From positions 587,003 through 651,002 of the forward strand of contig NZ_SJPF01000001.1 of the NCBI RefSeq assembly GCF_007859755.1: DNA of 64,000 nt, read 5' to 3'. Numbering within the stretch: position 1 is the first letter of the stretch; the number at the start of each line of letters is the position of its first letter. Position numbers and translations under genes: made by a program. The notes under the pieces were generated by a model. The model worked only from the letters and a program-made list of their open reading frames with translations. It ran no database searches and had not been told where the DNA came from. This DNA is from Blastopirellula retiformator (lineage in GTDB: Bacteria > Planctomycetota > Planctomycetia > Pirellulales > Pirellulaceae). Below are positions 18,251 to 28,048 of this stretch, piece after piece.

Positions 18251-18407
18251 CTAGCTGCCTGTTGAAAAATGCCATCGTGGCATTTTCCAACCTCGCCAGG
18301 CTCAGAGCATAGCTCTTCGCGGCTCGCAAAATAACGACTTACGTCGTTATTTTGGGATCGCATCCCTGCGATCACGCAGTCCGTCGAGAAAATCAACGGA
18401 CTGTTAA
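18251..18407 (-). mobile_element. MITE family 1, copy A
   Basis: A 149-bp element (18255-18403), in inverse orientation to copies B, D and E. It holds the same series of hairpins: GTTGAAAAATGCC-type stem, CAAAATAACGAC/GTCGTTATTTTG stem, GATCGCA/TGCGATC stem and the CCGTCGA stem. The flanks are CTAG (left) and TTAA (right): both fit a YTAR target but they are not identical, so one end may have recombined. Confidence 0.8.
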
Positions 18408-18868
18408 GAAAGGAAAGCCCTGAAGGGGTGGGCTAGACGAACAACCGGGCGACTAAAAAAACGAAAGGGTCCGGTCCAGTGGTGGCGTTGGTTGGATCGG
18501 CGACACGAATGGTGAGGCATCTTGTCGCTGCGCGACCCGCCCGGGGATGCCGGACGGGCCACCCTCGCCTTGGAAAAAAACGGGCGCGGTTGGTCCAGTC
18601 TGTCCGCGTGAAACGGGGTCAGGTCGCGTTTTCGTAGTGGTGGTTGTTTGTGATGGTGCGATTTGCGGCGAAAACGAGACCAGACCCCGTTTCGCGAGTT
18701 GGGGCGGTTTCGAGTTTCGGGCATTCGGGTTTGATTCGTCATTCGCTCCTTCCACATTCGTCATTTCCTTGCCTCGGCATTTCGCTCGCGCGGCGGGCTA
18801 CTATTGCGACTCATTTCTCCCATTTGCCCCACTTTCGGCCTGTTATAGGCCTGGTTTCGCCCCTTTCC
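18408..18868. repeat. long intergenic region with GGTCCAGT/T-tract motifs
   Basis: About 460 bp with no convincing gene. Units at 18454-18480 and 18574-18605 read, on the minus strand, ACTGGACC followed within about 15 nt by a run of seven T residues. They match units of the array at 62613-62970 almost base for base. Two further shorter relatives lie at about 18608-18625 and 18675-18695 in inverted order. Confidence 0.55.
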
Positions 18869-18869
18869 C

Positions 18870-18898
18870 TTGGCTTGGGGCGATTTGACCGGTATATT
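18870..18898 (+). promoter_or_regulatory. possible sigma-70 promoter of infA
   Basis: TTGGCT and TATATT hexamers are separated by 17 bp and lie about 70 bp before the infA start. No experimental support; consensus match is moderate. Confidence 0.35.
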
Positions 18899-18964
18899 AT
18901 GATGGGACGGAAGTCTTTTTGACCGTCTATTGAGCCCCTAGTAGGACAACCAGCACAAGAGTTT

Positions 18965-19186
18965 ATGGCTAAAAAAGAAGAAGCCCTCGAAGTTGACGGC
19001 ACGGTGACGCAAGCCTTGGCCAATACGCGATTTCGCGTCCAATTGGACGACGGACCGTTGGTGATGGCGCACGTCGCCGGCAAGATGCGGAAGCACTTTA
19101 TTCGTATCGTTCCGGGCGACCGCGTTCGCGTGGAGCTTTCCCCCTACGATTTGACCAAGGGTCGCATCGTCTTCCGCGAACGTTAA
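18965..19186 (+). CDS. infA: translation initiation factor IF-1
   Basis: 73 residues, the normal IF-1 length. The single OB-fold is complete: [20 protein letters not shown], a [13 protein letters not shown] core, then [20 protein letters not shown] and the FRER end. IF-1 binds the ribosomal A site with IF-2 and IF-3 during initiation. It stands alone here rather than in a ribosomal protein operon. Confidence 0.95.
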   Translation: MAKKEEALEVDGTVTQALANTRFRVQLDDGPLVMAHVAGKMRKHFIRIVPGDRVRVELSPYDLTKGRIVFRER

Positions 19187-19509
19187 ACGTCTCTTCGGCC
19201 CGTCGGCCTGCGGCCGCCCTTCTGGCGTGCCGTGCCCCTGAAGTCGACTTTTTCCGACGAAACTGAAAACCTGCAGGCTCTTTTGCAGGTAGGTTAATCA
19301 TGCACACCCTGCATCCCGCTCGCGGAGCGCACCGACCCTGCCGGGCTCGGCTTCCGTATTTTTCCAGCAATCAATAGGCGTTAGATTGTTGGCGTCTAGC
19401 GCAATTGCCCCGCAAAACTGCGCCGCCCTAGACGAAATTACCCCTGGATAACGCAATTGACTGTGGCCCCAAACCGGCTGCAGAGAAAAAACACTCGAAG
19501 GAGAAGAAA
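19187..19509. other. intergenic region between infA and the large secreted protein
   Basis: About 320 bp. CCTGCA/TGCAGG around 19270 forms a small hairpin with a T-containing loop, and CAATC/GATTG words around 19368-19390 form another. No gene is supported. The last 15 bases carry the GAAGGAG ribosome-binding site of the next gene. Confidence 0.4.
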
Positions 19510-21198
19510 GTGAAGCAGATGCTGAAATCGACATGGATTTGGTTCGCCGCCATGGCGCTGGTCGCCGCTCCGGCATTGGTCCAGGCGCAAGACGACGCCG
19601 CCGAAATGAAAACGGTTGCGGTCGTTTCGGTCGCTCCGTTCGCCAAGGTTCTGGGGGACGTCCAGTACCTGACCGAGATCGCCGATCACGACGAAATCGG
19701 TCTGACCGTCGCGATGATGTCGGCGCCGCTGACCCAAGGGATCGACAAGAATCGTCCGATCGGCGTCGTCGTACGAACCGACGGCCAAGAGTTCAACTAC
19801 GTCGGCTTCATTCCGGTCACCAACCTGAAGGCGTTGCTGATCTTGCTGGAAGATCAAGTTGGCGAACCGCAAGACATGGGTGACGGCGTCTTCGTCCTCG
19901 AAGGCCCGCTGCCGATCTACTACAAGGAAGTCGAAGGCTGGGCCTTCGTCGCGCAGGACAAAGCGTCGCTGGCCGACGTGCCGGCCAAACCGGCCGCGCT
20001 GCTGGCGAACTTGCCGACCGACTACGACGTCGCCGCCAAGGTCAACCTGAACAACATTCCGGAACTGTTCCGCGACATGCTGATCGCTCAGATGAAGAGC
20101 GGCATCGAACTGACGCTGGAACAAGAACCGGGCGAATCGGATGAAGACTTCGCGCAGCGTCGCCAGATGGTGCAGCTGCAAGTCGCTCAGTTGGAACGTC
20201 TGCTGAACGAAATCGAAGACCTGGCGATCGGCTGGAACGTCGACAAAGAAGCGGGCAAGACCTACATCGACGTTACCTACAACGTCGCCCCGGGCTCGAA
20301 GATCGCCGAACAACTGGCGATGAACAAAGGGGTGACCAGCGACTTCACCGGTTTCATGATCAATAGCTCGGCCGGCACGCTGCACGTCACCAGCAAGATC
20401 GCTCCGGAAGAGATCGACAACACGGTCAAGCAACTGAACGCCGGTCGCCAGAAGGCGTTCCTGGAAATCGAGAACAATCCGGATCTGGACGAAAAGGCCC
20501 GCGACGCCGCAACTCGCCTGGTCGACCTGTCGATCGATACGTTTGTCGAAACGATCAAAGCGGGCAAGTTCGACATGGGCATGACCGTCGATCTGGCGCC
20601 GAACAAGATGACCTTCCTGATGGGCGCGTTCGTCGCTGACGGCAAGCGGGTGGAAGACGGCTTCAAGGAGATCTTGAAGATGGTCGAAGACCAGCCTGAC
20701 TTCCCCGGCGTCAAATGGAACGCCGACTCGCACCAAGGGGTCGACTTCCACGTAATCGAAGGCCCCGTGCCGGCGACCGAAGAAGAGGCTCGCAAGCTGT
20801 TTGGCGAGAAGCTGATCATCGTGTTGGGCATCGGCGAAAAGTCGGCCTACCTGTCGGTCGGCAACGACGCGATCGCCAAGCTGAAGAAGGTGATCGACGA
20901 TTCGCTGTCCGGCGCCGGCCAGCCGCTTGCTAGCCCGATGACCATGGTGGTCAGCGCGAAGCCAATTTTGGAGTTCATCAACAGCATTGATCAAAGCGCT
21001 CCGATCGTGGCGGCGCTCGATTCGCTGTCGGAGAAGGACGCCCAGCTGACGATCAACGGCAAGCTGACCGACACCAGCGCGATGACGCGGATCAACCTCG
21101 ACACTGGGGTGATCAAAGCGATCGCCGTGGCGGTTGCCGTCAAACAGGCTGAAACAGAAGCGGCCGCCGAGGCGGAAGAAGCCGAAGACGGGCAATAA
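19510..21198 (+). CDS. large secreted planctomycete protein of unknown function
   Basis: 562 residues. A GTG start at 19510 follows a strong GAAGGAG site, and the protein begins with a signal peptide ending APALVQAQDD. No named domain was recognised. The mature protein is acidic and mixed alpha/beta with two similar halves: PIGVVVRTDGQEFNYVGFIP with VFVLEGPLPIYY in the first, and VDFHVIEGPVPATEEEA in the second. Codon choice is unusually uniform (GAA, CTG, ATC, GGC), suggesting high expression. An intrinsic terminator follows. Abundance in the periplasm or surface is inference. Confidence 0.8.
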   Translation: MKQMLKSTWIWFAAMALVAAPALVQAQDDAAEMKTVAVVSVAPFAKVLGDVQYLTEIADHDEIGLTVAMMSAPLTQGIDKNRPIGVVVRTDGQEFNYVGFIPVTNLKALLILLEDQVGEPQDMGDGVFVLEGPLPIYYKEVEGWAFVAQDKASLADVPAKPAALLANLPTDYDVAAKVNLNNIPELFRDMLIAQMKSGIELTLEQEPGESDEDFAQRRQMVQLQVAQLERLLNEIEDLAIGWNVDKEAGKTYIDVTYNVAPGSKIAEQLAMNKGVTSDFTGFMINSSAGTLHVTSKIAPEEIDNTVKQLNAGRQKAFLEIENNPDLDEKARDAATRLVDLSIDTFVETIKAGKFDMGMTVDLAPNKMTFLMGAFVADGKRVEDGFKEILKMVEDQPDFPGVKWNADSHQGVDFHVIEGPVPATEEEARKLFGEKLIIVLGIGEKSAYLSVGNDAIAKLKKVIDDSLSGAGQPLASPMTMVVSAKPILEFINSIDQSAPIVAALDSLSEKDAQLTINGKLTDTSAMTRINLDTGVIKAIAVAVAVKQAETEAAAEAEEAEDGQ

Positions 21199-21231
21199 TC
21201 GGCCCTGAATTTCGGAATTCAGACCATCACC

Positions 21232-21268
21232 GAAGGGGAAGCGGAGTAATCTTCGCTTCCCCTTTTTT
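21232..21268 (+). terminator. intrinsic terminator after the secreted protein gene
   Basis: An 11-bp stem (AAGGGGAAGCG with CGCTTCCCCTT) closes a short AT-rich loop and runs into six T residues. Confidence 0.88.
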
Positions 21269-21361
21269 CGCGCTAACCGGAAGCGGCGACCCCCTCCCTC
21301 TAGGCCACCGGAGTCCGCCAAAGGTTCGTTTCCTGAGAATTATGCGGAAATGCGTAACGTC

Positions 21362-21377
21362 TGGCCCAGATTTTGCA
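21362..21377 (+). promoter_or_regulatory. possible sigma-54 promoter upstream of the FHA gene
   Basis: TGGCCCAGATTTTGCA keeps the invariant GG and GC dinucleotides at the sigma-54 spacing (consensus TGGCAC-N5-TTGCA), about 158 bp before the FHA start. No activator site was identified. Confidence 0.4.
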
Positions 21378-21534
21378 TAGAAATTTCATCCCCACCTCGT
21401 CGAATTCTCCCTCACGTAGGGCAGACTATCTTCTACGGCTTGGCCCAACAAGCGAACAATCCTCGCCCGGGCTGCGTCTAGAAGATTGCGAAGACAGGAA
21501 GTCATCGATGTTTTCGTGCGGAATTTAAGAAGCC

Positions 21535-21876
21535 ATGATCGCAACCAACAAACAATTCACTCTAACCGCCGCCGCTTCCAGGAAGGCCCATGTCCTTCGT
21601 CTGGAAGTAATTGGCGGCGAACTCGACTCGCAAGAGATGTCGCTGGCGTTGCCGGCGCGCATCGGCCGCGGAGATAGCGCTAGCTTGCAACTGAAGCACC
21701 CGCTGGTCGCCGAAGAGCATTGCGACATTCTGGTTCGTGGCGACGAGATCCTGGTCCGCGACCTTGGTTCGGAGAACGGCACGTTCGTCAATCGCGATCG
21801 TATCGATCTGGCCCAATGGGCGCCCGGCCAACTGCTGACCATCGGCGACGTCACCTTCCGCGCGATCGTCGACTAA
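21535..21876 (+). CDS. FHA-domain protein
   Basis: 113 residues, essentially one forkhead-associated domain. The phosphothreonine-binding motifs are intact: ARIGRGDSA (Gly-Arg), HPLVAEEHCDI (His) and DLGSENGTFVN (Asn-Gly-Thr). FHA domains bind phosphothreonine on partner proteins and usually serve Ser/Thr kinase pathways, though no kinase gene is visible here. It lacks a signal peptide and is likely cytoplasmic. A possible sigma-54 promoter lies upstream. Confidence 0.92.
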   Translation: MIATNKQFTLTAAASRKAHVLRLEVIGGELDSQEMSLALPARIGRGDSASLQLKHPLVAEEHCDILVRGDEILVRDLGSENGTFVNRDRIDLAQWAPGQLLTIGDVTFRAIVD

Positions 21877-22092
21877 CGACGCTCAAATTATCAGCAATCG
21901 CAAGACGCGGCGCCTGAGGCGACCGCGTGTTTTTCTTTGCGCACCCGGTGCTGGCGCCGGGGATTGCTCTTGCGGCGGTTTTCGAAATTTTGGAGACTCT
22001 CCGGCACACTTTCTCCCGGCGCAAAATCGGCCGCTGCGCGGGTACGCGAAGGCGAAGCGGTCGCCCCAGCTTTCCTTGTAAGGATGATTTCG

Positions 22093-23265
22093 ATGAATCC
22101 TGCGACTATCGGCAAACGGATTGACCGACTCTTTTCCCTAAAAGGCTTCTTCTCTGGTAAACCCAGCCAACCTTCCCCTTATGCCGAGCGTTTCGATCTG
22201 ACCGACCATGGAATCGTCTTGCCCGATCTGGCCGACTTCCCGGAATGCCGCGAGATCAAGCAGGTTCCTTCGCTCCCTCAAGAGGACGCTCTTACGGCTC
22301 CGCTGGCCGCCGCGCTGAACAACTGCGACGTCAAGGCTTTCGAGTCGAGTCTTGTGGCGCTGCAGTCGGCGCTGATCGGACTCGACGCTTTTAACGCCAA
22401 CGAAATGACGATTCTGCAAGCGCAGATAAAGAACATTCGGGGCATGGGCGTTAGCTACATCAAACACAAAGCACAACGCCAGGCGACGACGCGCGACGAT
22501 TTGCCGACGACGCCCGCCTATCAATCGCTGGTCGCCGACGGCGTGTACGCCAGCCAAGTCAACACAAGCGAAATCCAAGCTCACCTGCAAGCGTCGATCG
22601 ACGAGCTGATCGCCCAGCAGCCGCCTGAGCTTTGCGATCCCAGTCAGGGCTATGACCGCTCACGGATGATTTTTCCGGAAGAAGACGCCGTGCTATTTGA
22701 AGAATTGCACAAAGCGTTTCGGCCCGGCGGTCTACTGCCGGCGGCGACCAAGTATCACCGGGTTCCTGATCTTGACTTCAAGCACGCCTGCCTCCACATC
22801 TGTGCACCGACCGATACGCACTACACGCAGACGCTGCAGGACTGCCAGACGACCAGCCGACTGGTCGGCTTGCACTACGATCCCAAACCGGTCATGAAGA
22901 TCATTCTGTACCTGAATGACGTGACTCCGGACGCCGGCCCATTCAGCTTCCTACCGACCAGCCATCGCTGGCGTTTCAGTGAGTTGGAAATGGTGATTGC
23001 GAAAGGGAACAGCACCGGCAACTACCTGAATACGCCTGAACATCGCCGCGTCGCGTTGTCTTTCCCCCAGATCTTGCGCAAGAACGCGATCCTTGGTCGG
23101 ATGGTTCCCGATGGATCCGCACTGAGCGAGAAGTTGCTGCAAGCTGAGAAGCATTACACGTCCGACTTTGCGAATTGCATGCTCTTTGACGCAGGACACG
23201 GCTTCCACCGAGGCGGCATCTGCAAGTCAGGCTTGCGAGTCAACCTGCAAATCGCCCTGAAATAA
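22093..23265 (+). CDS. putative Fe(II)/2-oxoglutarate dioxygenase-like protein (PhyH-like)
   Basis: 390 residues from ATG 22093, preceded by AAGGA. The metal-binding triad of the double-stranded beta-helix fold may be H261 and D263 (HYD in GLHYDPKP) with H369 or H372 (DAGHGFHRGG). A nearby GLRVNLQI provides the Arg expected for 2-oxoglutarate. This is the phytanoyl-CoA dioxygenase-like arrangement, but overall family membership is not certain. The gene is followed after 55 bp by an FkbM methyltransferase on the same strand. Confidence 0.6.
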   Translation: MNPATIGKRIDRLFSLKGFFSGKPSQPSPYAERFDLTDHGIVLPDLADFPECREIKQVPSLPQEDALTAPLAAALNNCDVKAFESSLVALQSALIGLDAFNANEMTILQAQIKNIRGMGVSYIKHKAQRQATTRDDLPTTPAYQSLVADGVYASQVNTSEIQAHLQASIDELIAQQPPELCDPSQGYDRSRMIFPEEDAVLFEELHKAFRPGGLLPAATKYHRVPDLDFKHACLHICAPTDTHYTQTLQDCQTTSRLVGLHYDPKPVMKIILYLNDVTPDAGPFSFLPTSHRWRFSELEMVIAKGNSTGNYLNTPEHRRVALSFPQILRKNAILGRMVPDGSALSEKLLQAEKHYTSDFANCMLFDAGHGFHRGGICKSGLRVNLQIALK

Positions 23266-23320
23266 GCCTGCCTACCTACGCGAACCACTTCGCCACCAAG
23301 TTTAGCTGGAGTACCTATCG

Positions 23321-24169
23321 ATGGCCCACACCGCCAATCCGTCTACGATCAAACGCGTTTTCCGTTGGTTCAGCGGCAACAAAGGGGCGGCTCCTCAAGC
23401 TGAGGAAGCGGTCCCGCAAGTCGAGGAAGGGGTTAACATCTCTGAACGCGCGCTGAAGATTCGCCATTTCAAAATGGACGTCTACGAGAAATTGGCGGCA
23501 ACGACGATTCTCAGCCAACTGCCGCCGCTGCTGGACGGCGCCAAGAACGCGATCGACGTCGGCGGAAACGTTGGGCACATCGCCTATTTTCTGGCTCAAC
23601 ACAGCAAACACGTTTACACCTTCGAGGCGGTGCAAGTCGTTTACGAACGCCTGAAGAACGTCTCGCAGCTTGCTGACAACATCACCGTTCAGCATTTGGC
23701 GATTTCCGACTTTTGCGGCGAAGCCGACTTCTTCGTCGATCACGAGCGGCTCTCGAACTCCGGCCTTCACGACGTCAGCGGCGTGAATACCTCATTCAAG
23801 CCGTCCACGACGTTTCGCTCGACCAAGACTCCGGTCAGGTCGATCGACTCGCTGGGCATCGAAGATGTCGGCTTCATCAAAGTCGATGTCGAAGGTTCGG
23901 AATTGGACGTGCTGCGCGGTGCCGAAGCGACGCTCGAGAAATACTCCCCCGACTTGCTGCTGGAAATCTATGAACCGTTCAGCAAATACCCTGTAGCCGA
24001 TTTGTTCCGCTTTGGATTCGAACGCGGATACGACTGCTACCACTACGACAACAGCAGCGAATCAGGGTCGCTCGTTCGCGTGACCGACGAGATGGATGGC
24101 GTCCGTGCGGTGCAAGAACGCCACCATCTGCATGATGCCGATTTCCTCTTTACGAAAAAGAGTATTTAA
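23321..24169 (+). CDS. FkbM-family methyltransferase
   Basis: 282 residues. The SAM site is NAIDVGGNVGHIAYFLAQ, followed by YTFEAVQVVYERL. The FkbM signature is SIDSLGIEDVGFIKVDVEGS, with ELDVLRGAEATL next. FkbM enzymes O-methylate sugars or small molecules. The first 50 residues are a charged extension not typical of the core. Its 3' end overlaps the convergent sulfotransferase gene by 20 bp. Confidence 0.88.
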   Translation: MAHTANPSTIKRVFRWFSGNKGAAPQAEEAVPQVEEGVNISERALKIRHFKMDVYEKLAATTILSQLPPLLDGAKNAIDVGGNVGHIAYFLAQHSKHVYTFEAVQVVYERLKNVSQLADNITVQHLAISDFCGEADFFVDHERLSNSGLHDVSGVNTSFKPSTTFRSTKTPVRSIDSLGIEDVGFIKVDVEGSELDVLRGAEATLEKYSPDLLLEIYEPFSKYPVADLFRFGFERGYDCYHYDNSSESGSLVRVTDEMDGVRAVQERHHLHDADFLFTKKSI

Positions 24170-24830
24170 GAACGTCGAGGTCTTCGGCGAAGTACTTTTC
24201 AATGTGAGCCCGGGTCGACGCGGTATAATACGACTTATACTGCGACGAATCCTTGGCGCTCACGTTGAACTTATCGAGTTCGATCCGCGGCATGCGAAGC
24301 GTCTCCAGCGTTTCCATGATCTCTTGATCATAATTGCGGACGTCGATCACGCGATCGCACACGATAGCGCCGGCTTCGTCTTTGATCCAATCCAATTGCG
24401 ACATCTTCGTCAGGACGCGATCCGACACGTTTTGGGTCGTCAGCAGCCAGGCCTCAAAGCCCTTTTTCAACAGAGCCTTGTCTTCTGGGCTATTGCGGGG
24501 AACGCCGTTGGTCGTGGCGTCAATTTTCCGTAGCCGATGCTGGTAGAGCGAAACCATCCGTTCAAAGGGATTGCGTACCACGCAAAACTTGAAGTAGTTC
24601 TGGTAGTCGATCGGCACCGCATGTCGATCGCATAGACTCTTAATCATTTGATAGGTGAAGTGGTTTCCAAGCGCCGGATCTCGCTCGTAGCCCAGTTCCG
24701 CATTGAGCTCTTCAAATCCCAGCAGAAAGTCTGGGGCAACCTTTTTCCGGTAGTTCATGATCAACGTACTTCCGGCGTTCTTCGGTACGTGAACAAAAAT
24801 GAACTGGTGTGTGTTGGAGTAAACAGCCAT
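24150..24830 (-). CDS. sulfotransferase family protein (Sulfotransfer_2-like)
   Basis: 226 residues. The PAPS-binding motifs are present: the 5'-phosphosulfate loop FVHVPKNAGSTLI (residues 12-24) and the 3'-phosphate motif CVVRNPFERMVSLY. Such enzymes sulfate carbohydrates. ATG 24830 was chosen because the 67 codons upstream lack family similarity. It is convergent with and overlaps the FkbM gene, so the pair may share a role in modifying a surface glycan, which is inference. Confidence 0.85.
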   Translation of the reverse strand: MAVYSNTHQFIFVHVPKNAGSTLIMNYRKKVAPDFLLGFEELNAELGYERDPALGNHFTYQMIKSLCDRHAVPIDYQNYFKFCVVRNPFERMVSLYQHRLRKIDATTNGVPRNSPEDKALLKKGFEAWLLTTQNVSDRVLTKMSQLDWIKDEAGAIVCDRVIDVRNYDQEIMETLETLRMPRIELDKFNVSAKDSSQYKSYYTASTRAHIEKYFAEDLDVLKYSFS

Positions 24831-25003
24831 ATCTAAAAACCTAGAGCCAGTTTTTTGGGAAAATACCTGGGGGATAATTGAATAAATGGGAGTTTCTGTC
24901 AATTCCAATCGCCTCCCCCAGCTAGCGCAACTCATCAAAATTCGCTTCCCAGCCGAGCCCGTGATACGATCGAAGGCCCAATCCGAACTCGCCGAGAAGC
25001 CCA

Positions 25004-26947
25004 ATGCCATCCATCCTTCGACACCTCTCACTGTTGTCGCTACTACTGATCTCCTCTCCCCTTGCTGCGCAAGAACCGGGCGATTCGCCTAAGCGCCACG
25101 CCAATCACCTGGCCGGCGAGACGAGCCCCTACTTGCTTGCCCATGCCCACAACCCCGTTGATTGGCGCCCCTGGGGCGAAGAGGCGCTCGCCCTGGCGAA
25201 GCAGGAGAACAAGCCGATCTTCCTGTCGATTGGCTACTCGAGCTGCCACTGGTGCCACGTGATGGAGCACGAGAGCTTTAGCGATGAGGAGATCGCCAAG
25301 CTGCTGAACGAGAACTTCGTCTGCATCAAAGTCGATCGCGAGGAACGCCCCGACATCGATCACGTCTACATGACCGCCGTGCAGATCCTCTCCCGCGGCG
25401 CCGGGGGTTGGCCGCTATCGGCCTTTCTGACGCCGGAAGGCAAGCCGTTCTATGGCGGCACGTACTGGCCGGCGCGCGATGGCGACCGCGAGATGCCGGT
25501 CGGCTTTCTGACCGTCATCAGCCGGATCGCTAAGCTGTGGGACGAGCGAGAAGCCGACCTGCGCACCAGCGCCGACGGACTGACCAACTTGATCAAAGAG
25601 GCCCTGCGTCCGCGGGTAGCGCTGCAGCCAATGCAGCTGGACGCCAAGCTGCTGGCGACCACTGACGCGGCGATTGCCGAATCGTTTGACGCCGAACATG
25701 GCGGCTTCAACTTCTCGGCCGATGATGCCAACCAGCCGAAATTTCCGGAGCCTGCGACGCTGCAGTATCTGCTTGCCCGCGCTCAGAACGGTTCGGCCGA
25801 AGCGGAGAAGCTGCTGACCGTTACCCTCGATGGGATCGCGGCCGGCGGCATTCGTGATCACATCGGCGGCGGCCTGCATCGGTATAGCGTCGATCGCTTT
25901 TGGCGAATTCCACACTTCGAGAAGATGTTGTACGACAACGCCCAACTGGCGTCGCTCTACGCCGAAGCGTATCAACTGACCGGCAAGCCGCACTACCGCC
26001 GCGTCGCCGAAGAGACGTGCGACTTCGTCCTGCGCGAACTGACCGGACCGCAGGGAGAGTTCTACTCGTCCATCGACGCCGATAGCGAAGGGGTAGAAGG
26101 CAAATACTATCGATGGTCGCAACAAGAGCTACAGGACCTGCTCGACCCGGCCGAGTTGAAACTTGCCAAACAAGTCTACGGGCTCGGCGGCACGCCCAAC
26201 TTTGAAGAACACTACTTCGTGCCGCAGCTCCAGGCGCCGATCGCCGAACTGCCGCAGAACTTAAGGCTGACCCCGGCTGAGTTTGAGTCTCGCCTCCAAG
26301 CGCTGCGTGAAAAGTTGTTGGCCAGGCGTGGCCAGCGCGTGCGGCCGGCGACCGATACCAAGGCGCTGACCGAATGGAACGGGCTGATGATCGCCGGCTT
26401 GGCCGACGCCGGGCGAATCTTCAAGCGGCCTGACTACATCGCGGCGGCCGAGCGGAACGCAGACTTCCTGTTGGCGAACGCCAAATCGCCCGAGGGGCAT
26501 CTGCTCCGCAGTTATAAAGATGGCCAGGCGAAGATCACCGCCTACGTCAACGACTACGCAATGTTGATCGACGGTTTGCTCGCGCTGCACGAAGCGACCG
26601 GCGAGCAGAAGCGGCTCGACCAGGCGGCCCGGCTACAGGCGGAGCAGACCGAGCGATTTGGCGACACGCGACTCGGCGGCTATTGCTTTACCGCGGAGAA
26701 CGCGGAAGAGGTGATCGTGCGGGGGAAGATCCCGAACGACGACGCCATCCCCAGCGGCAACTCGGTCGCCGCCGGCAACTTGCTCTACCTAGCCGACAAG
26801 CTAGAAGACGCCGCGCTGCGTGAGCAAGCGATCGCCACGATCCGCAGCGGCCAGACGTTGCTAGAACTGGCCCCAGCAGCCGCGCCCCGTTTGCTGGTCG
26901 CGGCCGAGCAGGTGATTCGCCAGAGCGATGCTCCCGACAACGACTAA
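25004..26947 (+). CDS. YyaL/SSP411-type protein (DUF255 thioredoxin-like domain)
   Basis: 647 residues with signal peptide ([20 protein letters not shown]). The N-terminal third is the DUF255 thioredoxin-like domain: [21 protein letters not shown], then a CHWCH motif ([14 protein letters not shown]) and [21 protein letters not shown]. The remaining two thirds form an alpha-helical (alpha/alpha)6-like region related to N-acylglucosamine 2-epimerase folds. The family is widespread, but its reaction is not established. Export to the periplasm is suggested by the leader. Confidence 0.9.
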   Translation: MPSILRHLSLLSLLLISSPLAAQEPGDSPKRHANHLAGETSPYLLAHAHNPVDWRPWGEEALALAKQENKPIFLSIGYSSCHWCHVMEHESFSDEEIAKLLNENFVCIKVDREERPDIDHVYMTAVQILSRGAGGWPLSAFLTPEGKPFYGGTYWPARDGDREMPVGFLTVISRIAKLWDEREADLRTSADGLTNLIKEALRPRVALQPMQLDAKLLATTDAAIAESFDAEHGGFNFSADDANQPKFPEPATLQYLLARAQNGSAEAEKLLTVTLDGIAAGGIRDHIGGGLHRYSVDRFWRIPHFEKMLYDNAQLASLYAEAYQLTGKPHYRRVAEETCDFVLRELTGPQGEFYSSIDADSEGVEGKYYRWSQQELQDLLDPAELKLAKQVYGLGGTPNFEEHYFVPQLQAPIAELPQNLRLTPAEFESRLQALREKLLARRGQRVRPATDTKALTEWNGLMIAGLADAGRIFKRPDYIAAAERNADFLLANAKSPEGHLLRSYKDGQAKITAYVNDYAMLIDGLLALHEATGEQKRLDQAARLQAEQTERFGDTRLGGYCFTAENAEEVIVRGKIPNDDAIPSGNSVAAGNLLYLADKLEDAALREQAIATIRSGQTLLELAPAAAPRLLVAAEQVIRQSDAPDND

Positions 26948-26950
26948 CCG

Positions 26951-27940
26951 CTATGGCTGGGTCGCCAAGGCGAAGACGTCGACGGCGAAACAGTCATCGG
27001 GCTTGACTTGCCCCTCTTTGGTCATGCCGACCTCTTCCATCTGCTGCATCAGTTCGGTCCAGCGAGCCAGCGTCATTCGGCCGAACTGATCGTCGGTGGT
27101 CGGCAGCGCCAAGCCTTCGATCTCCTGGGCGCCAAACTGCAGCGCTGCGACATCCAATTCAGGATTGAGCGTCGAGATTTCATCGTTGGTATCGTGGGGA
27201 TGATCCAGGTAGTGCTTCCATCCTTTGATGCAGGCCCGCGTCATCTTCACGCCCAGATCTCGCTCGGCATCCAACAGATCGTCGCTGGTGATCAGGATGC
27301 TGGTGTAAGGATTAAAGCCAAGTTCATGGATCATCAACGAACGCGTCGCCACTCCCTTCTCTCTTGCGATATAGGGTTCGCTAAAGACGTAGCCTTGCTG
27401 CGCCATGTTCGGATCACCCAGGAACTGGGTCATGTTGCCGTTGTACGGGACGATGCGAACGTCCTTTAGCGGCAGCTTCTTCTGCAGGTAGATGGCGAAG
27501 GTACGTCCCGAGTTCATCGCCAGCGTGCAGTTTTCAAGATCCTTCCAATCCTTGATCGGGGACTGCTCGTGCACCAACACGCAACGCGGACTCTTTTCCA
27601 TCGACGACATCAGCGCCACGACGTTGGCCATCTGCGATCGGCCCAGGATTACCTGATCGGCGTTGGCGACGGCGAACTCAACATTCCCTTGAGCGACCTG
27701 CGGAATCACCGGCACGCCGGGGCCGCCGGGGATGATCTCGACGTCGAGCCCTTCGTCGGCGAAGAAGCCTTGCTGCTGGGCGGCATAAAAACCGCCATGC
27801 TCCGCTTCGGGAAACCAGTTCAGCGCCAGGCGAACCTTCCGCAGAGCAGGTCCATCGTCGTCAGGCGGCTGATCGGCGTTCTGGGGGGCTCCGCATCCAA
27901 TCAGGGTCAGCAGCGACACGATCGCGATTAGGCGCAACAT
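26951..27940 (-). CDS. NMT1/THI5-like ABC substrate-binding lipoprotein
   Basis: 329 residues from ATG 27940, which starts a lipoprotein leader (MLRLIAIVSLLTLIGC, lipidated Cys 16). The body has the NMT1/THI5 layout: LNWFPEAEHGGFYAAQQQGFF, NVEFAVANADQVI, and LAMNSGRTFAIYLQKKL. Relatives bind thiamine precursors, sulfonates or other small molecules for import. No permease or ATPase gene is adjacent, so it is an orphan binding protein here. It converges with the YyaL-like gene, 3 bp apart. Confidence 0.85.
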   Translation of the reverse strand: MLRLIAIVSLLTLIGCGAPQNADQPPDDDGPALRKVRLALNWFPEAEHGGFYAAQQQGFFADEGLDVEIIPGGPGVPVIPQVAQGNVEFAVANADQVILGRSQMANVVALMSSMEKSPRCVLVHEQSPIKDWKDLENCTLAMNSGRTFAIYLQKKLPLKDVRIVPYNGNMTQFLGDPNMAQQGYVFSEPYIAREKGVATRSLMIHELGFNPYTSILITSDDLLDAERDLGVKMTRACIKGWKHYLDHPHDTNDEISTLNPELDVAALQFGAQEIEGLALPTTDDQFGRMTLARWTELMQQMEEVGMTKEGQVKPDDCFAVDVFALATQP

Positions 27941-28048
27941 AGCGACTCCTCGGAAGTCAAAAGGGGAATCCGACGTCACGTTATCGTAGCTTTTTGGATC
28001 GACTTGGCGAGCCGGATCGAACGATTTTGGCGAGTTGTCGGCTGACGA

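Noticed and set aside
19438..21321. 627-residue minus-strand frame opposite the secreted protein
   Set aside because: It has an Arg/Asp/Val-rich shadow composition and no ribosome-binding site; the plus strand has a signal peptide and a terminator.
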